From Prochlorococcus sp. AG-412-J13 (GTDB taxonomy: Bacteria; Cyanobacteriota; Cyanobacteriia; PCC-6307; Cyanobiaceae): a stretch of DNA of 55,981 nt. Below, in pieces: positions 8,173-18,175 of the stretch. The notes under the pieces were generated by a model that saw nothing but the letters and a program-made list of their open reading frames with translations, did no database searches and was not told the origin of the DNA. A program made the translations under genes and the position numbers. Position 1 is the stretch's first letter, and every line of letters begins with the position of its first letter. Location of the stretch: the NCBI GenBank assembly GCA_003214815.1, contig QCLE01000013.1, forward strand, positions 1-55,981, in the 5' to 3' direction.

Positions 8173-9075
8173 ATGATTAAAACTTCTTGGGAAGGTAATT
8201 GTTTCTTAAATTTTTTTAATAATAAAGCAAGTTTAGGAAATGTTGATAAAACAATCTTTAAATCTAAATCAACTTCTCCTTACAAGTTATTAAAGTCTAC
8301 TCATGATCAGGAGGGGAGATGCATTTTACCTGTTCTTCATACTGCAGGGGGATTGGTTGGAGGCGATTTACTTGAGTTTGAGGTAAACCTTGAACAAAAC
8401 TCTAAGGTATTGTTGACTACTTCTTCAGCTCAGAAAGTATATGGATCAGTTGGGATATCTAAAATTAATCCAAAAGGTACTTTTTCAAAGCAAAAAAATT
8501 TCATAAAGATTCTTGATAATTCTCATTTGGAATATCTTCCCCAAGAAACAATTATCTTTGCAAATGGTTTATATGAGCAAAAGTTTAAAGTATCTATTTC
8601 AGAAACTTCAAGTTTTTTATTTACCGATTTAATAAGACTTGGAAGATCTTCGTCAGGAGAATCTATTGAGAGTGGAGTTTTTAGGTCTAAATTAGAAATT
8701 ATGAGAAATAATGATTTATATGATGATTGGGAATATGTTGATCTAATTGAATTATCTAAGGAAAGTTATGTGGCCAAGTCAGGTATGGATTATATGCCTG
8801 TTTTTGGCTCCTTAATTTGGATTTGCGAAAAAGATTTTTCCAAGTCAAAAATAAATAACCTTGTGGGAAATATAAAAAAGATTTTCAATGAAACTGATAA
8901 TAATTTATCTATTGGGATCCTTGAAAATGGAATCTCTGTCCGATTCCTAGGGAGTTCTTCTCAAGAAGCTAGGAAATGTTTTTTTTGTATTTGGAAACAA
9001 ATTAGGTCTGTTTGTGGATTTTGTGAGCCAAAATATCAAGGTGTATGGCCTTTACAAGATTCTATGAATTATTAA
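8173..9075 (+). CDS. ureD: Urease accessory protein UreD
   Basis: UreD (UreH), 300 aa, the scaffold that docks UreFG on the urease apoenzyme. Family landmarks are [16 protein letters not shown] near residue 56, [12 protein letters not shown] near 76, and [12 protein letters not shown] near 118. It is divergent from ureEFG and precedes ureABC by 50 nt, so the seven urease genes sit in two back-to-back blocks. Confidence 0.94.
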   Translation: MIKTSWEGNCFLNFFNNKASLGNVDKTIFKSKSTSPYKLLKSTHDQEGRCILPVLHTAGGLVGGDLLEFEVNLEQNSKVLLTTSSAQKVYGSVGISKINPKGTFSKQKNFIKILDNSHLEYLPQETIIFANGLYEQKFKVSISETSSFLFTDLIRLGRSSSGESIESGVFRSKLEIMRNNDLYDDWEYVDLIELSKESYVAKSGMDYMPVFGSLIWICEKDFSKSKINNLVGNIKKIFNETDNNLSIGILENGISVRFLGSSSQEARKCFFCIWKQIRSVCGFCEPKYQGVWPLQDSMNY

Positions 9076-9125
9076 TTATGTTTAGAATGAACCTTTTTTA
9101 TGAATTTATAGATTAATTTTTTATT

Positions 9126-9428
9126 ATGCATCTTTCACCTCAAGAAAAGGATAAATTATTGATTTTTTCTGCTGCGCTCTTAGCTGAAAGAAGGCTAAGT
9201 CGAGGTCTTAAGCTTAATTATCCTGAAACAATTGCTTTTTTGAGTTTTCAAGTTCTTGAAGGAGCTCGAGATGGAAAAAGTGTAAGTCAATTAATGGCAG
9301 AAGGAACCAACTGGCTTTCAAAATCACAAGTTATGGAGGGCATTCCTGAAATGGTTGATGAAGTCCAGATAGAAGCAGTTTTCCCTGATGGGACAAAGTT
9401 AGTTACTATTCACAATCCGATTAACTAG
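9126..9428 (+). CDS. ureA: Urease gamma subunit UreA
   Basis: Urease gamma subunit, 100 aa, the standard bacterial length. It begins [24 protein letters not shown] and contains [15 protein letters not shown] and [11 protein letters not shown], which are family-typical. It assembles with UreB and UreC into the cytoplasmic (ABC)3 enzyme that hydrolyses urea to ammonia and carbamate. It is 2 nt from ureB. Confidence 0.97.
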   Translation: MHLSPQEKDKLLIFSAALLAERRLSRGLKLNYPETIAFLSFQVLEGARDGKSVSQLMAEGTNWLSKSQVMEGIPEMVDEVQIEAVFPDGTKLVTIHNPIN

Positions 9429-9430
9429 TT

Positions 9431-9751
9431 ATGAGTAATTTAATTCCTGGCGAAATAATTCCTGAAAAAGGTGAAATAGAATTAAATCTTGGTAAGGAAG
9501 TTAAAACAGTAAAAGTTTCTAATTCTGGAGATAGACCTGTACAAATTGGATCTCATTATCATTTTTTTGAAGCTAATAAGGCTTTAATTTTTGATCGCGA
9601 ATTAACACTTGGTATGCGTCTTGACATTCCTGCAGGAACAGCAATTAGATTTGAACCTGGAGATACAACTGATGTCAAATTAGTTCCATATACAGGTTTA
9701 AGAATTGCACATGGTTTTAATTCATTGGTTAACGGTTCTTTAGATACTTAA
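9431..9751 (+). CDS. ureB: Urease beta subunit UreB
   Basis: Urease beta subunit, 106 aa, starting [19 protein letters not shown]. It has the conserved [21 protein letters not shown] segment near residues 30-50 and [12 protein letters not shown] near residues 69-80. It is a structural subunit of the urease trimer. It starts 2 nt after ureA stops and ends 4 nt before ureC, so the three are translated from one message. Confidence 0.97.
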   Translation: MSNLIPGEIIPEKGEIELNLGKEVKTVKVSNSGDRPVQIGSHYHFFEANKALIFDRELTLGMRLDIPAGTAIRFEPGDTTDVKLVPYTGLRIAHGFNSLVNGSLDT

Positions 9752-9755
9752 AATT

Positions 9756-11465
9756 ATGTCCTATAAAATTGACAGAAATACTTATGCGCAAACTTACGGA
9801 CCCACTACCGGAGATAGAGTAAGGCTTGCTGATACAGAACTTTTTATAGAAGTAGAAAAGGATTTAACTACATACGGAGATGAAGTTAAATTCGGTGGAG
9901 GTAAAGTTATTCGAGATGGGATGGGACAGTCTCAAGTGAGAAGAGTTGATGGAGTTGTAGATACCGTAATTACTAATGCTTTGATCGTAGATTGGTGGGG
10001 AATAATTAAGGCTGATGTGGGTATAAAAGATGGAATGATTTTTGAAATTGGTAAGGCTGGTAATCCTGATATCCAGGATAATGTCGATATTGTTATTGGT
10101 GCATCAACAGAAGTAATAGCTGGAGAAGGCCATATTCTTACTGCAGGTTCAATAGATACCCACATTCACTTTATCTGTCCCCAACAAATTGAGACAGCAT
10201 TAGCCTCCGGAATTACAACCATGTTGGGAGGAGGAACTGGACCTGCAACTGGCACAAATGCCACTACTTGTACTCCCGGTTCTTTTCATATTTCAAGAAT
10301 GCTTCAATCTGCAGAAGCATTTCCCATGAATTTAGGTTTTTTTGGAAAAGGAAACTCAACAAACGAGAGCAATCTTATTGATCAGGTTGAAGCTGGTGCA
10401 TGTGGATTGAAGCTTCATGAGGATTGGGGAACAACTCCCTCTACAATAAATTCTTGTCTTAATGTTGCAGATAAATTTGACGTACAAGTATGTATACATA
10501 CTGATACTTTGAATGAGGCAGGCTTTGTTGAAGATACCATCAACGCTATTGCAGGAAGAACTATACATACTTTTCATACCGAAGGAGCAGGTGGAGGTCA
10601 TGCTCCAGACATCATAAAAATTTGTGGAGAAAAAAATGTTCTTCCAAGTAGTACTAATCCAACAAGACCCTATACGAGGAACACATTAGAAGAACATCTT
10701 GACATGTTAATGGTTTGTCATCATTTAGATTCTAAAATCCCAGAAGATATCGCATTTGCTGAATCAAGGATCAGAAGAGAGACTATTGCAGCTGAGGATA
10801 TCTTGCATGATTTAGGTGCTTTTTCAATTATTGCTAGTGATTCTCAGGCTATGGGAAGAGTTGGTGAAGTAATTACAAGAACTTTTCAAACAGCTCATAA
10901 AATGAAAGTCCAAAGGGGACCGCTATCGCAGGATTCTGATAGAAACGATAATTATAGAGTAAAGAGATATATTTCTAAAGTCACTATTAATCCTGCAATA
11001 GCTCATGGTATTGATAAACATGTTGGGTCTATAGAAAAGGGTAAAATTGCGGATTTGGCATTGTGGAAACCTTCCTTTTTTGCGGTAAAGCCTGAATTAG
11101 TTGTTAAAGGAGGATCTATAGTTTGGTCCCAAATGGGTGATGCAAATGCTTCAATTCCTACTCCAGGTCCTGTACATGGTCGACCTATGTTTGCAAGTTT
11201 CGGTCAATCTCTAATTAAGAGTTCTTTTACCTTTTTAAGTAAAAATTCAATTGATCAAAATATTCCAAATAAATTAGGCTTACAAAAGAAATGTATTGCC
11301 GTAGAAAATACCAGGAATATTAATAAATCACACTTAAAACTTAATAGTAAACTACCAAATATTTCAGTTAATCCTCAAACTTATGAAGTTTTTGCTGATG
11401 GGGAACTTCTTACTTGTGAACCTCTTGATGAAGTCCCAATGGCTCAAAGGTACTTTTTACTTTAG
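9756..11465 (+). CDS. ureC: Urease alpha (catalytic) subunit UreC
   Basis: Catalytic subunit, 569 aa, full length. The dinickel-site residues are all visible: His136 and His138 in THIHF, carbamylated Lys219 in GLKLHEDWG, His248 in CIHTD, His274 in HTEGAGGGH and Asp362 in ASDSQAMGR. The flap Cys321-His322 is in MVCHHL, and Arg341 follows in RIRRET. The enzyme should therefore be active. The stop overlaps the gpgS stop on the other strand by 4 nt. Confidence 0.98.
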   Translation: MSYKIDRNTYAQTYGPTTGDRVRLADTELFIEVEKDLTTYGDEVKFGGGKVIRDGMGQSQVRRVDGVVDTVITNALIVDWWGIIKADVGIKDGMIFEIGKAGNPDIQDNVDIVIGASTEVIAGEGHILTAGSIDTHIHFICPQQIETALASGITTMLGGGTGPATGTNATTCTPGSFHISRMLQSAEAFPMNLGFFGKGNSTNESNLIDQVEAGACGLKLHEDWGTTPSTINSCLNVADKFDVQVCIHTDTLNEAGFVEDTINAIAGRTIHTFHTEGAGGGHAPDIIKICGEKNVLPSSTNPTRPYTRNTLEEHLDMLMVCHHLDSKIPEDIAFAESRIRRETIAAEDILHDLGAFSIIASDSQAMGRVGEVITRTFQTAHKMKVQRGPLSQDSDRNDNYRVKRYISKVTINPAIAHGIDKHVGSIEKGKIADLALWKPSFFAVKPELVVKGGSIVWSQMGDANASIPTPGPVHGRPMFASFGQSLIKSSFTFLSKNSIDQNIPNKLGLQKKCIAVENTRNINKSHLKLNSKLPNISVNPQTYEVFADGELLTCEPLDEVPMAQRYFLL

Positions 11466-12688
11466 AAGTTTTTAATTAATTCTTTTTCAGTTGTCTTTAT
11501 ATCTTGTGAACCAGCGATTGCCAAATCTTCTTGCAGTTTGTTCTCACAAGATAGAACTCTTGACCAACTTGGTAACTGCTGTGTCGTAGGGCAAGCTAAA
11601 TAATCTTCTGTAGCAGGTCTCAATAGTTTCGCAAATTTTTGGACTGATAGCTCTTCTTCATGCCTATCGTATGGAAGTTGATTAACTGCTGAATCTAATC
11701 CAAATTGTTTTACCCGATCTTCTCCAACTCTTTTATAAAGAACTTCTAAGGTTGCCAGTTGAGTACTTGTTAAGGTCTCTGCTTGATGCTCCATGAGACC
11801 TCTTAAAACACTTGAAAGTATTTCTGTACACATTTTTTGCAATCCTTCTTTAGATGAATCACCAATATTCTTATGTTTATGATCAAACAAACCTAGGTCA
11901 ACTTGGGCTATTTTTGACGTTCTTACGTTTCTGTAAACCTCTGATAATAAACCTATTTCTAAACCCCAGTCACAAGGAATTCGTAAATTCATAGCAAGGT
12001 CTTTAGTGAAAGCAAACTCACCTGCTAATGGATATCTAAATGATTGAAGATATTGTAAAAAGGGACCCTTCCCAACTAACTGCTCAAGACTTGCCAATAA
12101 GGGACCCACAAATAATCTTGTTGCTCTACCTTGTAATTGATTGGTCTCTAAGGATAACCTGCTGTAAAAAGCCTTTACATATGATATACCATATGATTCA
12201 TCCAGAAGGGGAAGTATCATTCTTGAAGGATACAAAGGACTAAATGTCCTTATGTCAGCATCAAAAAGAGCAACAACTTCTGATTTTCTCGTCGCAACTC
12301 CTATGCCTTGCCAGACAGCCCATCCTTTCCCTGGAGTTCCTAAAAGTTCTAACCCATTTTTTTCTTGGCTTTTTAATAGTTCTATTACAGAGGGAGAATT
12401 AGTCCATTGAACGTGAACTGGAAATGGCATTGAGTCAAAAAATGATTTTGCTGCTTTAACTTGCTCAACAGTTTTTGCAGATAGAGCAATAACTAATTCA
12501 TTTAAGCCTGTAAGGTCTTTTAAAACTTTTTTTATATCTTTTAATGCTGGACGCTCAAACTCTTCATATAAGCAAGGTATTAAAATGCTAGTTGATCTTT
12601 TTTTAAGACTTTTGTTTAATTCTTTAAGTAAATTTCTTGTAACTCCATATTCATGTATTGTTGTGATTAACCCTTGTTGAAAGTCCAT
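11462..12688 (-). CDS. gpgS: Glucosyl-3-phosphoglycerate synthase (GT81)
   Basis: Transfers glucose from NDP-glucose to 3-phosphoglycerate, the first step of glucosylglycerate synthesis. The protein is 408 aa. It has a GT-A fold with LIPCLYEE near residue 37, a Gly-Lys-Gly loop [12 protein letters not shown] near 117-128, and the metal-binding DAD at 143-145. [12 protein letters not shown] follows downstream. It is divergent from the phosphorylase-phosphatase-kinase genes, across 50 nt containing the palindrome AGTATTAATACT (12710-12721). Family membership is clear; the exact donor nucleotide is not. Confidence 0.9.
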   Translation of the reverse strand: MDFQQGLITTIHEYGVTRNLLKELNKSLKKRSTSILIPCLYEEFERPALKDIKKVLKDLTGLNELVIALSAKTVEQVKAAKSFFDSMPFPVHVQWTNSPSVIELLKSQEKNGLELLGTPGKGWAVWQGIGVATRKSEVVALFDADIRTFSPLYPSRMILPLLDESYGISYVKAFYSRLSLETNQLQGRATRLFVGPLLASLEQLVGKGPFLQYLQSFRYPLAGEFAFTKDLAMNLRIPCDWGLEIGLLSEVYRNVRTSKIAQVDLGLFDHKHKNIGDSSKEGLQKMCTEILSSVLRGLMEHQAETLTSTQLATLEVLYKRVGEDRVKQFGLDSAVNQLPYDRHEEELSVQKFAKLLRPATEDYLACPTTQQLPSWSRVLSCENKLQEDLAIAGSQDIKTTEKELIKNF

Positions 12689-12738
12689 TTTCTAATTGAT
12701 GTGCAGAATAGTATTAATACTTCGTTGATTTTTTCAAA

Positions 12739-14499
12739 GTGAAGCAAATTGATTCAGAGAAAAAATTAGATAGATTAAAGATTGATAAATTGTTAAAAAC
12801 AATTTATTCAAATAATACTACAGAAGAAATTAATTTTATTTCAAACCAATTATTACAGATTTTAGATGATTTCTCAGAGAAATCTGCTTATGAAGAAATA
12901 AGAGATAAGGAAAGGTGGAATGAATCTCATTCGGTTTTGATAACTTATGCAGATAGTATTTATAAAAATGGCGAGGCAACATTAATAACTCTTAGTGATT
13001 TGTTAAGCAAACATTTTGGCAGCCTTTCTAAAGTTGTACATATTCTTCCTTTTTTGAAATCTACAAGTGATGGAGGTTTTGCAGTCTCAAGTTATGATTC
13101 CTTAGAAGAAAAGTTTGGTGATTGGGACGATCTCAAAAGTATTTCTAAAAATCATGATTTGATGGCTGATTTAGTATTAAACCATGTTTCATCATCTCAC
13201 CCATGGGTTCAACAATTTATTAAATCCCTAGAACCGGGTATATCACATGTTTTTTCACCGAAACAAAATCTTGACTGGTCAAATGTAGTTAGGCCAAGAA
13301 GTTCTTCCTTGTTTTCTCAAATAAATACTGAAGATGGCCCTAAACAAGTTTGGACAACTTTTGGTCCAGACCAAATTGATTTGAATTGGCATAATCCAAA
13401 AATGACTCTTGAGTTCTTAAATTTAATTATTACTTATTTATCTAGTGGAATTAAATGGTTCAGGCTTGATGCTGTAGGTTTTATTTGGAAGGAATCAGGG
13501 ACAACGTGCTTGCATTTACCAAAAGCACATTCAATTGTGAAACTCTTAAGAGTTCTTTTAAATAATCTTCTTAATGAGGGAGTTATAATAACTGAAACTA
13601 ATGTTCCTCAGAAGGAAAATCTATCTTATCTGATTCCTGATGATGAAGCCCATATGGCATACAATTTCCCATTGCCTCCTCTTCTCCTAGAAGCAATTAT
13701 TACTTCAAGAGCTGATATTCTAAATTTATGGATTTTTGACTGGCCAGAATTACCTGATGATACTACTCTTTTTAATTTCTCTGCATCGCACGATGGCGTT
13801 GGCCTAAGAGCTCTTGAGGGTTTAATGGACGAGCAGAGAATAAAAGATTTATTAATCAATTGTGAGAAAAGAGGCGGATTAGTAAGTCATAGACGTTTAT
13901 CAAATGGTGATGATAAACCTTATGAATTGAATATTAGTTGGTGGAGTGCAATGGAAGACTCCAGTAGAGATGCTAAAAGATTTCAATATGAGAGATTTAT
14001 TTTGAGTCAATTATTAGTAATGGCTCTGAAAGGGGTTCCTGCCTTTTATTTGCCAGCATTACTAGCTTCAGAAAATGATATCAAAAGTTTTTCTATGACA
14101 GGTCAAAGAAGAGACCTAAATAGAGAAAAGTTTAAATCAGAAAATCTTTTAGCCGTTTTAAATAATCCTGAATCTAATGCTAATAAAAACTTAAAATATC
14201 TTCGTAATGCTATGGATGTTAGATCAGAATTAAAGCAATTTCACCCTTGTTCGGAAATGAAATGTTTGTCTAAAGGTAGAAGTGATATTGTTGTAATCAA
14301 AAGGAGTAAAGGTCCTGAGTCTGTTTTTGCAATCCATAATATGACTGAAAATAAAATTAATTATCAATTGAATGATAATGATCTACCAAAAATAATTGAT
14401 AATGATTTCAATACCCAAGATTTTTTAACATCCACTAAATACAATTGCAAAAATATTAGTCTTGATCCTTTTCAAGTAATTTGGCTTAGCGCTTTATAA
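12739..14499 (+). CDS. GH13_18-type phosphorylase, probably glucosylglycerate phosphorylase
   Basis: GH13 subfamily 18-type enzyme, often labelled sucrose phosphorylase, 586 aa, GTG start. The catalytic set is present: nucleophile Asp244 (RLDAVGF), acid/base Glu286 (ITETN) and transition-state Asp352 (ASHDGVGLR). DLVLNHVS near residue 144 is region I. Characterised relatives split sucrose, glucosylglycerol or glucosylglycerate with phosphate to give glucose-1-phosphate. Its neighbours make glucosylglycerate and use glycerate, so glucosylglycerate is the likely substrate here (inference). The next gene starts 2 nt later. Confidence 0.82.
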   Translation: MKQIDSEKKLDRLKIDKLLKTIYSNNTTEEINFISNQLLQILDDFSEKSAYEEIRDKERWNESHSVLITYADSIYKNGEATLITLSDLLSKHFGSLSKVVHILPFLKSTSDGGFAVSSYDSLEEKFGDWDDLKSISKNHDLMADLVLNHVSSSHPWVQQFIKSLEPGISHVFSPKQNLDWSNVVRPRSSSLFSQINTEDGPKQVWTTFGPDQIDLNWHNPKMTLEFLNLIITYLSSGIKWFRLDAVGFIWKESGTTCLHLPKAHSIVKLLRVLLNNLLNEGVIITETNVPQKENLSYLIPDDEAHMAYNFPLPPLLLEAIITSRADILNLWIFDWPELPDDTTLFNFSASHDGVGLRALEGLMDEQRIKDLLINCEKRGGLVSHRRLSNGDDKPYELNISWWSAMEDSSRDAKRFQYERFILSQLLVMALKGVPAFYLPALLASENDIKSFSMTGQRRDLNREKFKSENLLAVLNNPESNANKNLKYLRNAMDVRSELKQFHPCSEMKCLSKGRSDIVVIKRSKGPESVFAIHNMTENKINYQLNDNDLPKIIDNDFNTQDFLTSTKYNCKNISLDPFQVIWLSAL

Positions 14500-14501
14500 A
14501 A

Positions 14502-15299
14502 ATGATAGAAAATTCTTCTCTTTGGGTAGTAAGTGATGTAGATGGTACTTTAATGGATCACTCCTATGATTTATCACCTGCTAGAGAAACTATAAAAAAA
14601 CTACAAAAATTATCTATACCCGTAATTCTTTGTACAAGCAAAACCGCTTCGGAAGTAAAAGTTATTAGAAAGGAACTTAACTTGACAGATCCTTATATTG
14701 TTGAGAATGGTGCAGCAATATATGGTGAATCCCTTAAAAGAGTAAATGGAGAAATTATTCTTGGAATAAAATACGAATCTCTTGAAGAAATCTTAAATTT
14801 TATTTCTAATGAAATTGATTATAAACTTACTCCTCTTAACAATCTCACTGATCAAGAAGCCACTCAGCTAACAGGTTTAGAAGGCAACTCATTGGACTTA
14901 ATGCGTGATAGGCATTGGAGCATGCCTTTTTTAAATCCGCCAAGTTATTTAGAAGAGAAAATTAATATCTGTTGTAAAAAGTTCGATGTTGATATTTTTA
15001 AGGGAAATAGAATGAGTCACTTATTATCTACAAAATCTAATAAAGGTAAAGCAATAAATGCTCTTAAAGAATATTCAAATGTTCAAAATATTGAAATTAT
15101 AGGTTTAGGTGATTCTCCAAATGATTTGCCTCTGCTTTTAAACTCAGATATTAAAATTGTTATTCCTGGAATAGATGGACCTAACTTAAATTTACTAGAT
15201 CAATTAAAAGATTTGGAATTTACTTTAGCTTCTGAACCAAATGGATATGGTTGGAAAAATGAAATCAATAAATTGATAAATAAACGAGTATTAAATTAG
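14502..15299 (+). CDS. HAD phosphatase, probable glucosyl-3-phosphoglycerate phosphatase
   Basis: HAD-IIB phosphatase of the mannosyl-3-phosphoglycerate phosphatase family, 265 aa. The nucleophile motif DVDGT is at residues 12-16 (Asp12 and Asp14), motif II is LCTSKTASEV near 42-51, and the C-terminal GLGDSPNDLPLL carries the magnesium-binding acids. Beside gpgS, the natural role is removing phosphate from glucosyl-3-phosphoglycerate to give glucosylglycerate. The sequence cannot separate glucosyl from mannosyl substrates; gpgS context favours glucosyl. Confidence 0.85.
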   Translation: MIENSSLWVVSDVDGTLMDHSYDLSPARETIKKLQKLSIPVILCTSKTASEVKVIRKELNLTDPYIVENGAAIYGESLKRVNGEIILGIKYESLEEILNFISNEIDYKLTPLNNLTDQEATQLTGLEGNSLDLMRDRHWSMPFLNPPSYLEEKINICCKKFDVDIFKGNRMSHLLSTKSNKGKAINALKEYSNVQNIEIIGLGDSPNDLPLLLNSDIKIVIPGIDGPNLNLLDQLKDLEFTLASEPNGYGWKNEINKLINKRVLN

Positions 15300-15303
15300 A
15301 AAG

Positions 15304-16248
15304 ATGAAAGATTTAAATATTAATTTTCCTCTTGATAAATTTGAAAAATTAATTATTGATATTGGTTGGAAATCCGTGGATGATTGGTTCAACTTTTGGA
15401 ATAATCAAAGAAACATTCTTTCAATTGATCAATATTGGAACAATAAAGTAAATGATGATTGGATTTGGGGTTTAGCTTTACCTCTTTTATCTCAGGCTTA
15501 TAAATTTCAAAATAATTTTTCTGATAGAAAAATAATTGGGATCTCGGCACTACCTGGTACAGGTAAAACAACACTAGGTAAATGGCTTGAGGCTATATCG
15601 TTAAAATTAAACTTCAAAATTGCGGTTATTTCAATTGATGACTTTTATCTCCCATCAGATGAAATGAAATTAGCTATTAAGAATAATCCATGGAATGTTT
15701 CAAGAGGGTTTCCTGGGAGTCACTCAGTAAAATTAATGCATGAAAAATTATTAAATTGGAAGATAAATGGAGAATTAAATGTACCAGTTTTTGATAAATC
15801 TTTAAGAAATGGTTTAGGAGATAGATCTCATTGGAGATTAGATAATCCTGATTTATTAATTCTTGAGGGATGGTTTTTGGGAATAAAACCTTATTCTATT
15901 GACACAAATTATCGATCTATAAATACAACAAATTTGAGTCTTGATGAGTCTTCTTATATATCAACCATTCAAAATAACCTAAACGAATATTTAGATATTT
16001 GGACTTTAATAGACAATATTTGGCACTTAAAGCCACTGAAGATTGAATATATGAATATATGGAAAACACATCAAGAAAAAGAAATGTTACTTGAGAAAGG
16101 GAAAGCCCTTAAAGATGAAAAATTATCTAATTTCTTGAGAATGCTTAATGTCTCTATCCCTCATAAAAGTTATGATTTTATAAATTCTTATGCGCTTTTA
16201 TTAATTGATCAAGGAAGAAATTTAGTTGAGGCTGGATTAAATTTGTAG
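15304..16248 (+). CDS. D-glycerate 3-kinase (plant/cyanobacterial GLYK type)
   Basis: P-loop kinase, 314 aa, with Walker A ALPGTGKT at residues 82-89, a kinase-like VISIDDFYLPSDEM segment at about 103-116, and VPVFDKSLRNGLGDR plus LLILEGWFLG further on. These match the GLYK family that phosphorylates glycerate to 3-phosphoglycerate, the last step of photorespiration. In this operon it could also recycle glycerate released from glucosylglycerate. It starts 4 nt after the phosphatase gene. Confidence 0.87.
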   Translation: MKDLNINFPLDKFEKLIIDIGWKSVDDWFNFWNNQRNILSIDQYWNNKVNDDWIWGLALPLLSQAYKFQNNFSDRKIIGISALPGTGKTTLGKWLEAISLKLNFKIAVISIDDFYLPSDEMKLAIKNNPWNVSRGFPGSHSVKLMHEKLLNWKINGELNVPVFDKSLRNGLGDRSHWRLDNPDLLILEGWFLGIKPYSIDTNYRSINTTNLSLDESSYISTIQNNLNEYLDIWTLIDNIWHLKPLKIEYMNIWKTHQEKEMLLEKGKALKDEKLSNFLRMLNVSIPHKSYDFINSYALLLIDQGRNLVEAGLNL

Positions 16249-16338
16249 AATTCCTAGATTTCTTTTTTTTCAGTTATTTTTTATACATTTTTTTTAGTTC
16301 TAAATGGTGTTTAATTGTACTTATTTTGCTTTTTCGAG

Positions 16339-16566
16339 ATGGTTGAGTTTTCTTACAAAAATGAAGGCTGTAGGATGGTTGTCTTGAGATGTATTGGCCC
16401 ATCAAATTTTTTCTTAGAGAGAGTTTTATTCCCAACTGACATTCTTACTTTTATGGCCCCAAATGACTCAAGAGTTGAAATCTGGGGAAATGAATTATAT
16501 GGCCCCAAGTTGGAAGAGAGAATAAGAATTTCGGCTGATAACGAAGATTCGACTCTAGTGGCTTAG
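16339..16566 (+). CDS. DUF1830-family cyanobacterial protein, 75 aa
   Basis: Small protein matching the DUF1830 pattern, including CRMVVLRCIGPSNFFLERV, then FPTDILTFMAPNDSRVEIWG. The family is cyanobacterial and of unknown function. The frame opens at TTG/ATG-like codons from 16315, but ATG at 16339 (MVEFSYKNEG) is the better start because it gives a family-like N-terminus. No membrane helix is present. It follows the glycerate kinase gene by 90 nt of T-rich DNA. Confidence 0.72.
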   Translation: MVEFSYKNEGCRMVVLRCIGPSNFFLERVLFPTDILTFMAPNDSRVEIWGNELYGPKLEERIRISADNEDSTLVA

Positions 16567-16655
16567 AAAAGATATTGTCTAATTGTCTTCGAGTCAAAAT
16601 TTTTTACAAATACCTAGTTTTTATTGATATTATCAATCTAGTTTTAGTTTCATAG

Positions 16656-16781
16656 ATGTATTATTTTTCTTCTTTTAAAATAGGAGGTTTTATTCCTTCT
16701 GCAGCTATCTCTGGAATTTTACTTTTAGTTGGGTTAGGAGCCTTCTTTTATCTTGGTATTAAAGGAACCACAGATTATTAA
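16656..16781 (+). CDS. Single-helix membrane mini-protein, 41 aa
   Basis: ATG-to-TAA frame encoding a short polar start, then one clear transmembrane helix (PSAAISGILLLVGLGAFFYLG, residues about 14-34) and a polar KGTTDY end. The size and layout are those of the low-molecular-mass thylakoid subunits of photosystems or NDH-1, but I do not recognise it as any specific one. It is the first of two mini-genes between DUF1830 and the minus-strand gene at 16981. Confidence 0.6.
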   Translation: MYYFSSFKIGGFIPSAAISGILLLVGLGAFFYLGIKGTTDY

Positions 16782-16837
16782 ACATAAATTAATGAACAAA
16801 TTGTAATTTTTATAACCTTCTTTAATAATTTAACACT

Positions 16838-16972
16838 ATGGATTTAACAACTATTTTATTTATATTAAGCTTACCTTTCGTTTTATTAACAGTATATTTT
16901 GGGACAAAAAATGATTTTTACGAGAGTGAAAACTATAAAGGAGATGGTTGTGCTCACGATGTTAAAAGGTAA
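16838..16972 (+). CDS. Single-helix membrane mini-protein, 44 aa
   Basis: ATG-to-TAA frame with an N-terminal transmembrane helix (residues about 3-20, TTILFILSLPFVLLTVYF), then a conserved-looking soluble tail with GTKNDFYESENYKGDGCAH. The tail pattern looks evolutionarily constrained, and from memory resembles the small NDH-1 subunit NdhP; I cannot confirm that here. It lies 56 nt after the preceding mini-gene and 8 nt before the convergent gene end at 16981. Confidence 0.65.
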   Translation: MDLTTILFILSLPFVLLTVYFGTKNDFYESENYKGDGCAHDVKR

Positions 16973-16980
16973 CTTTATTA

Positions 16981-17253
16981 CTAATCACCACTAAATACAC
17001 AGGTCCATCTACTATCAAATTGCCAAACAGGTTTGTATATTTCATTAGTAATTTTTTCTCCTGCTTTATTACAAGTATCTAAATCTTTCATTGGAATAGA
17101 ATGTAACGAAGGACTTGTTATTCCACTAACCTCTGGCCTTCTTCCAGGTCCTTGTCTATAAGTTCCAATTATTAACCAATAGTTAGCTTTCGCAGAATCA
17201 GAAAAGATTAAGGAAAAAAGAAAAAATAATATTAAGATAGATTTTTTTTTCAT
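16981..17253 (-). CDS. Exported hypothetical protein, 90 aa
   Basis: Lys-rich start followed by a hydrophobic core (SILILFFLFSLIFSDSAKA, residues 5-23) with an AKA-type cleavage site, so it is probably secreted to the periplasm or lumen. The mature part has YWLIIGTYRQGPGRR and two Cys (in DTCNKAG and WTCVFSG) that could form a disulfide. No family recognised. It converges on the mini-gene ending at 16972. Confidence 0.65.
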   Translation of the reverse strand: MKKKSILILFFLFSLIFSDSAKANYWLIIGTYRQGPGRRPEVSGITSPSLHSIPMKDLDTCNKAGEKITNEIYKPVWQFDSRWTCVFSGD

Positions 17254-17321
17254 TTTTCTATACTAGCTTTTAATATTTAAATGTAAATTGCTATTAATTA
17301 ATTAAGTAGTTTACTAATTTT

Positions 17322-18122
17322 TTGGAATATTTAAAATTTGTTTTATATGGATTAATTCAAGGTTTGACGGAATTTATTCCTGTAAGTAGTACAGCTCATT
17401 TAAAAGTTATATCTCTTTTTTTAGGTATTGATGATCCTGGAGCATCTCTTTCCGCTACTATTCAATTTGGAAGTGTTTTAGCTATAGCTTGGTATTTTAG
17501 GAATGATATTTTTAATTTCAGAAGTCAATCTTCCAAAAAATTTCTTGAATATCTCTTGCATGAAAGATTATTAAGGTCTATTTTGATTGGTACTATCCCA
17601 ATTGTTTTGCTTGGTGGGAGTATAAAATTATTTGTCCCTTATTTTTTTGATAACGTTCTTCGTTCAAATATTTCAATAGCATTGGTATCATTTCTAATGG
17701 CTTTTTTTATGTACTTGGCAGATAGTTCGAAAAGAGGTTTTATTAATATTAAAAACCATAATTATTCAGATAGCTTTTTGATAGGTTTCTTTCAGGCATT
17801 TGCTATTTTCCCGGGGGTGTCAAGATCGGGTGTTACTATTTCTAGCGCTCTAATATCAGGATGGGAAAGAAGCGATGCTGCGAAATTTTCTTTTCTTTTA
17901 GGTATGCCAGCTATCTCTATTGCTGCGATTGTTGAGTTTATTTCTACTTTTAATGATTTCTTTTCATTAGGTTTTCTCCCTCTTTTTGTTGGTCTTATTA
18001 CGACATTTTTGTCCTCGTTATTAGCTATAGATTTCTTATTAAAGTATTTTTCTTCAAATGGCTTGAAAATATTTATTATCTATAGGGTTATTTTTGGTGT
18101 TGTAATTCTTCTGAATTTATAA
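17322..18122 (+). CDS. uppP: Undecaprenyl-diphosphatase UppP (BacA)
   Basis: Integral membrane phosphatase that regenerates undecaprenyl phosphate for peptidoglycan and polysaccharide export; 266 aa, about eight helices. The two catalytic motifs are present: TEFIPVSSTAH at residues 16-26 and PGVSRSGVTIS at roughly 165-175. The start is TTG, placed directly before the conserved EYLKFVLYGLIQGLTEF. It appears to be a single-gene unit. Confidence 0.94.
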   Translation: MEYLKFVLYGLIQGLTEFIPVSSTAHLKVISLFLGIDDPGASLSATIQFGSVLAIAWYFRNDIFNFRSQSSKKFLEYLLHERLLRSILIGTIPIVLLGGSIKLFVPYFFDNVLRSNISIALVSFLMAFFMYLADSSKRGFINIKNHNYSDSFLIGFFQAFAIFPGVSRSGVTISSALISGWERSDAAKFSFLLGMPAISIAAIVEFISTFNDFFSLGFLPLFVGLITTFLSSLLAIDFLLKYFSSNGLKIFIIYRVIFGVVILLNL

Positions 18123-18175
18123 TTGGTTGTAAAAAATTTTTGCAATTGTGTTAATGTTTAAAAAAATTATTTCTA

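Noticed and set aside
9080-9093. GTTTAGAATGAACC upstream of ureA as an NtcA site
   Set aside because: The half-site spacing is one base short of GTN10AC, so it does not match the pattern seen at urtA and glnA.
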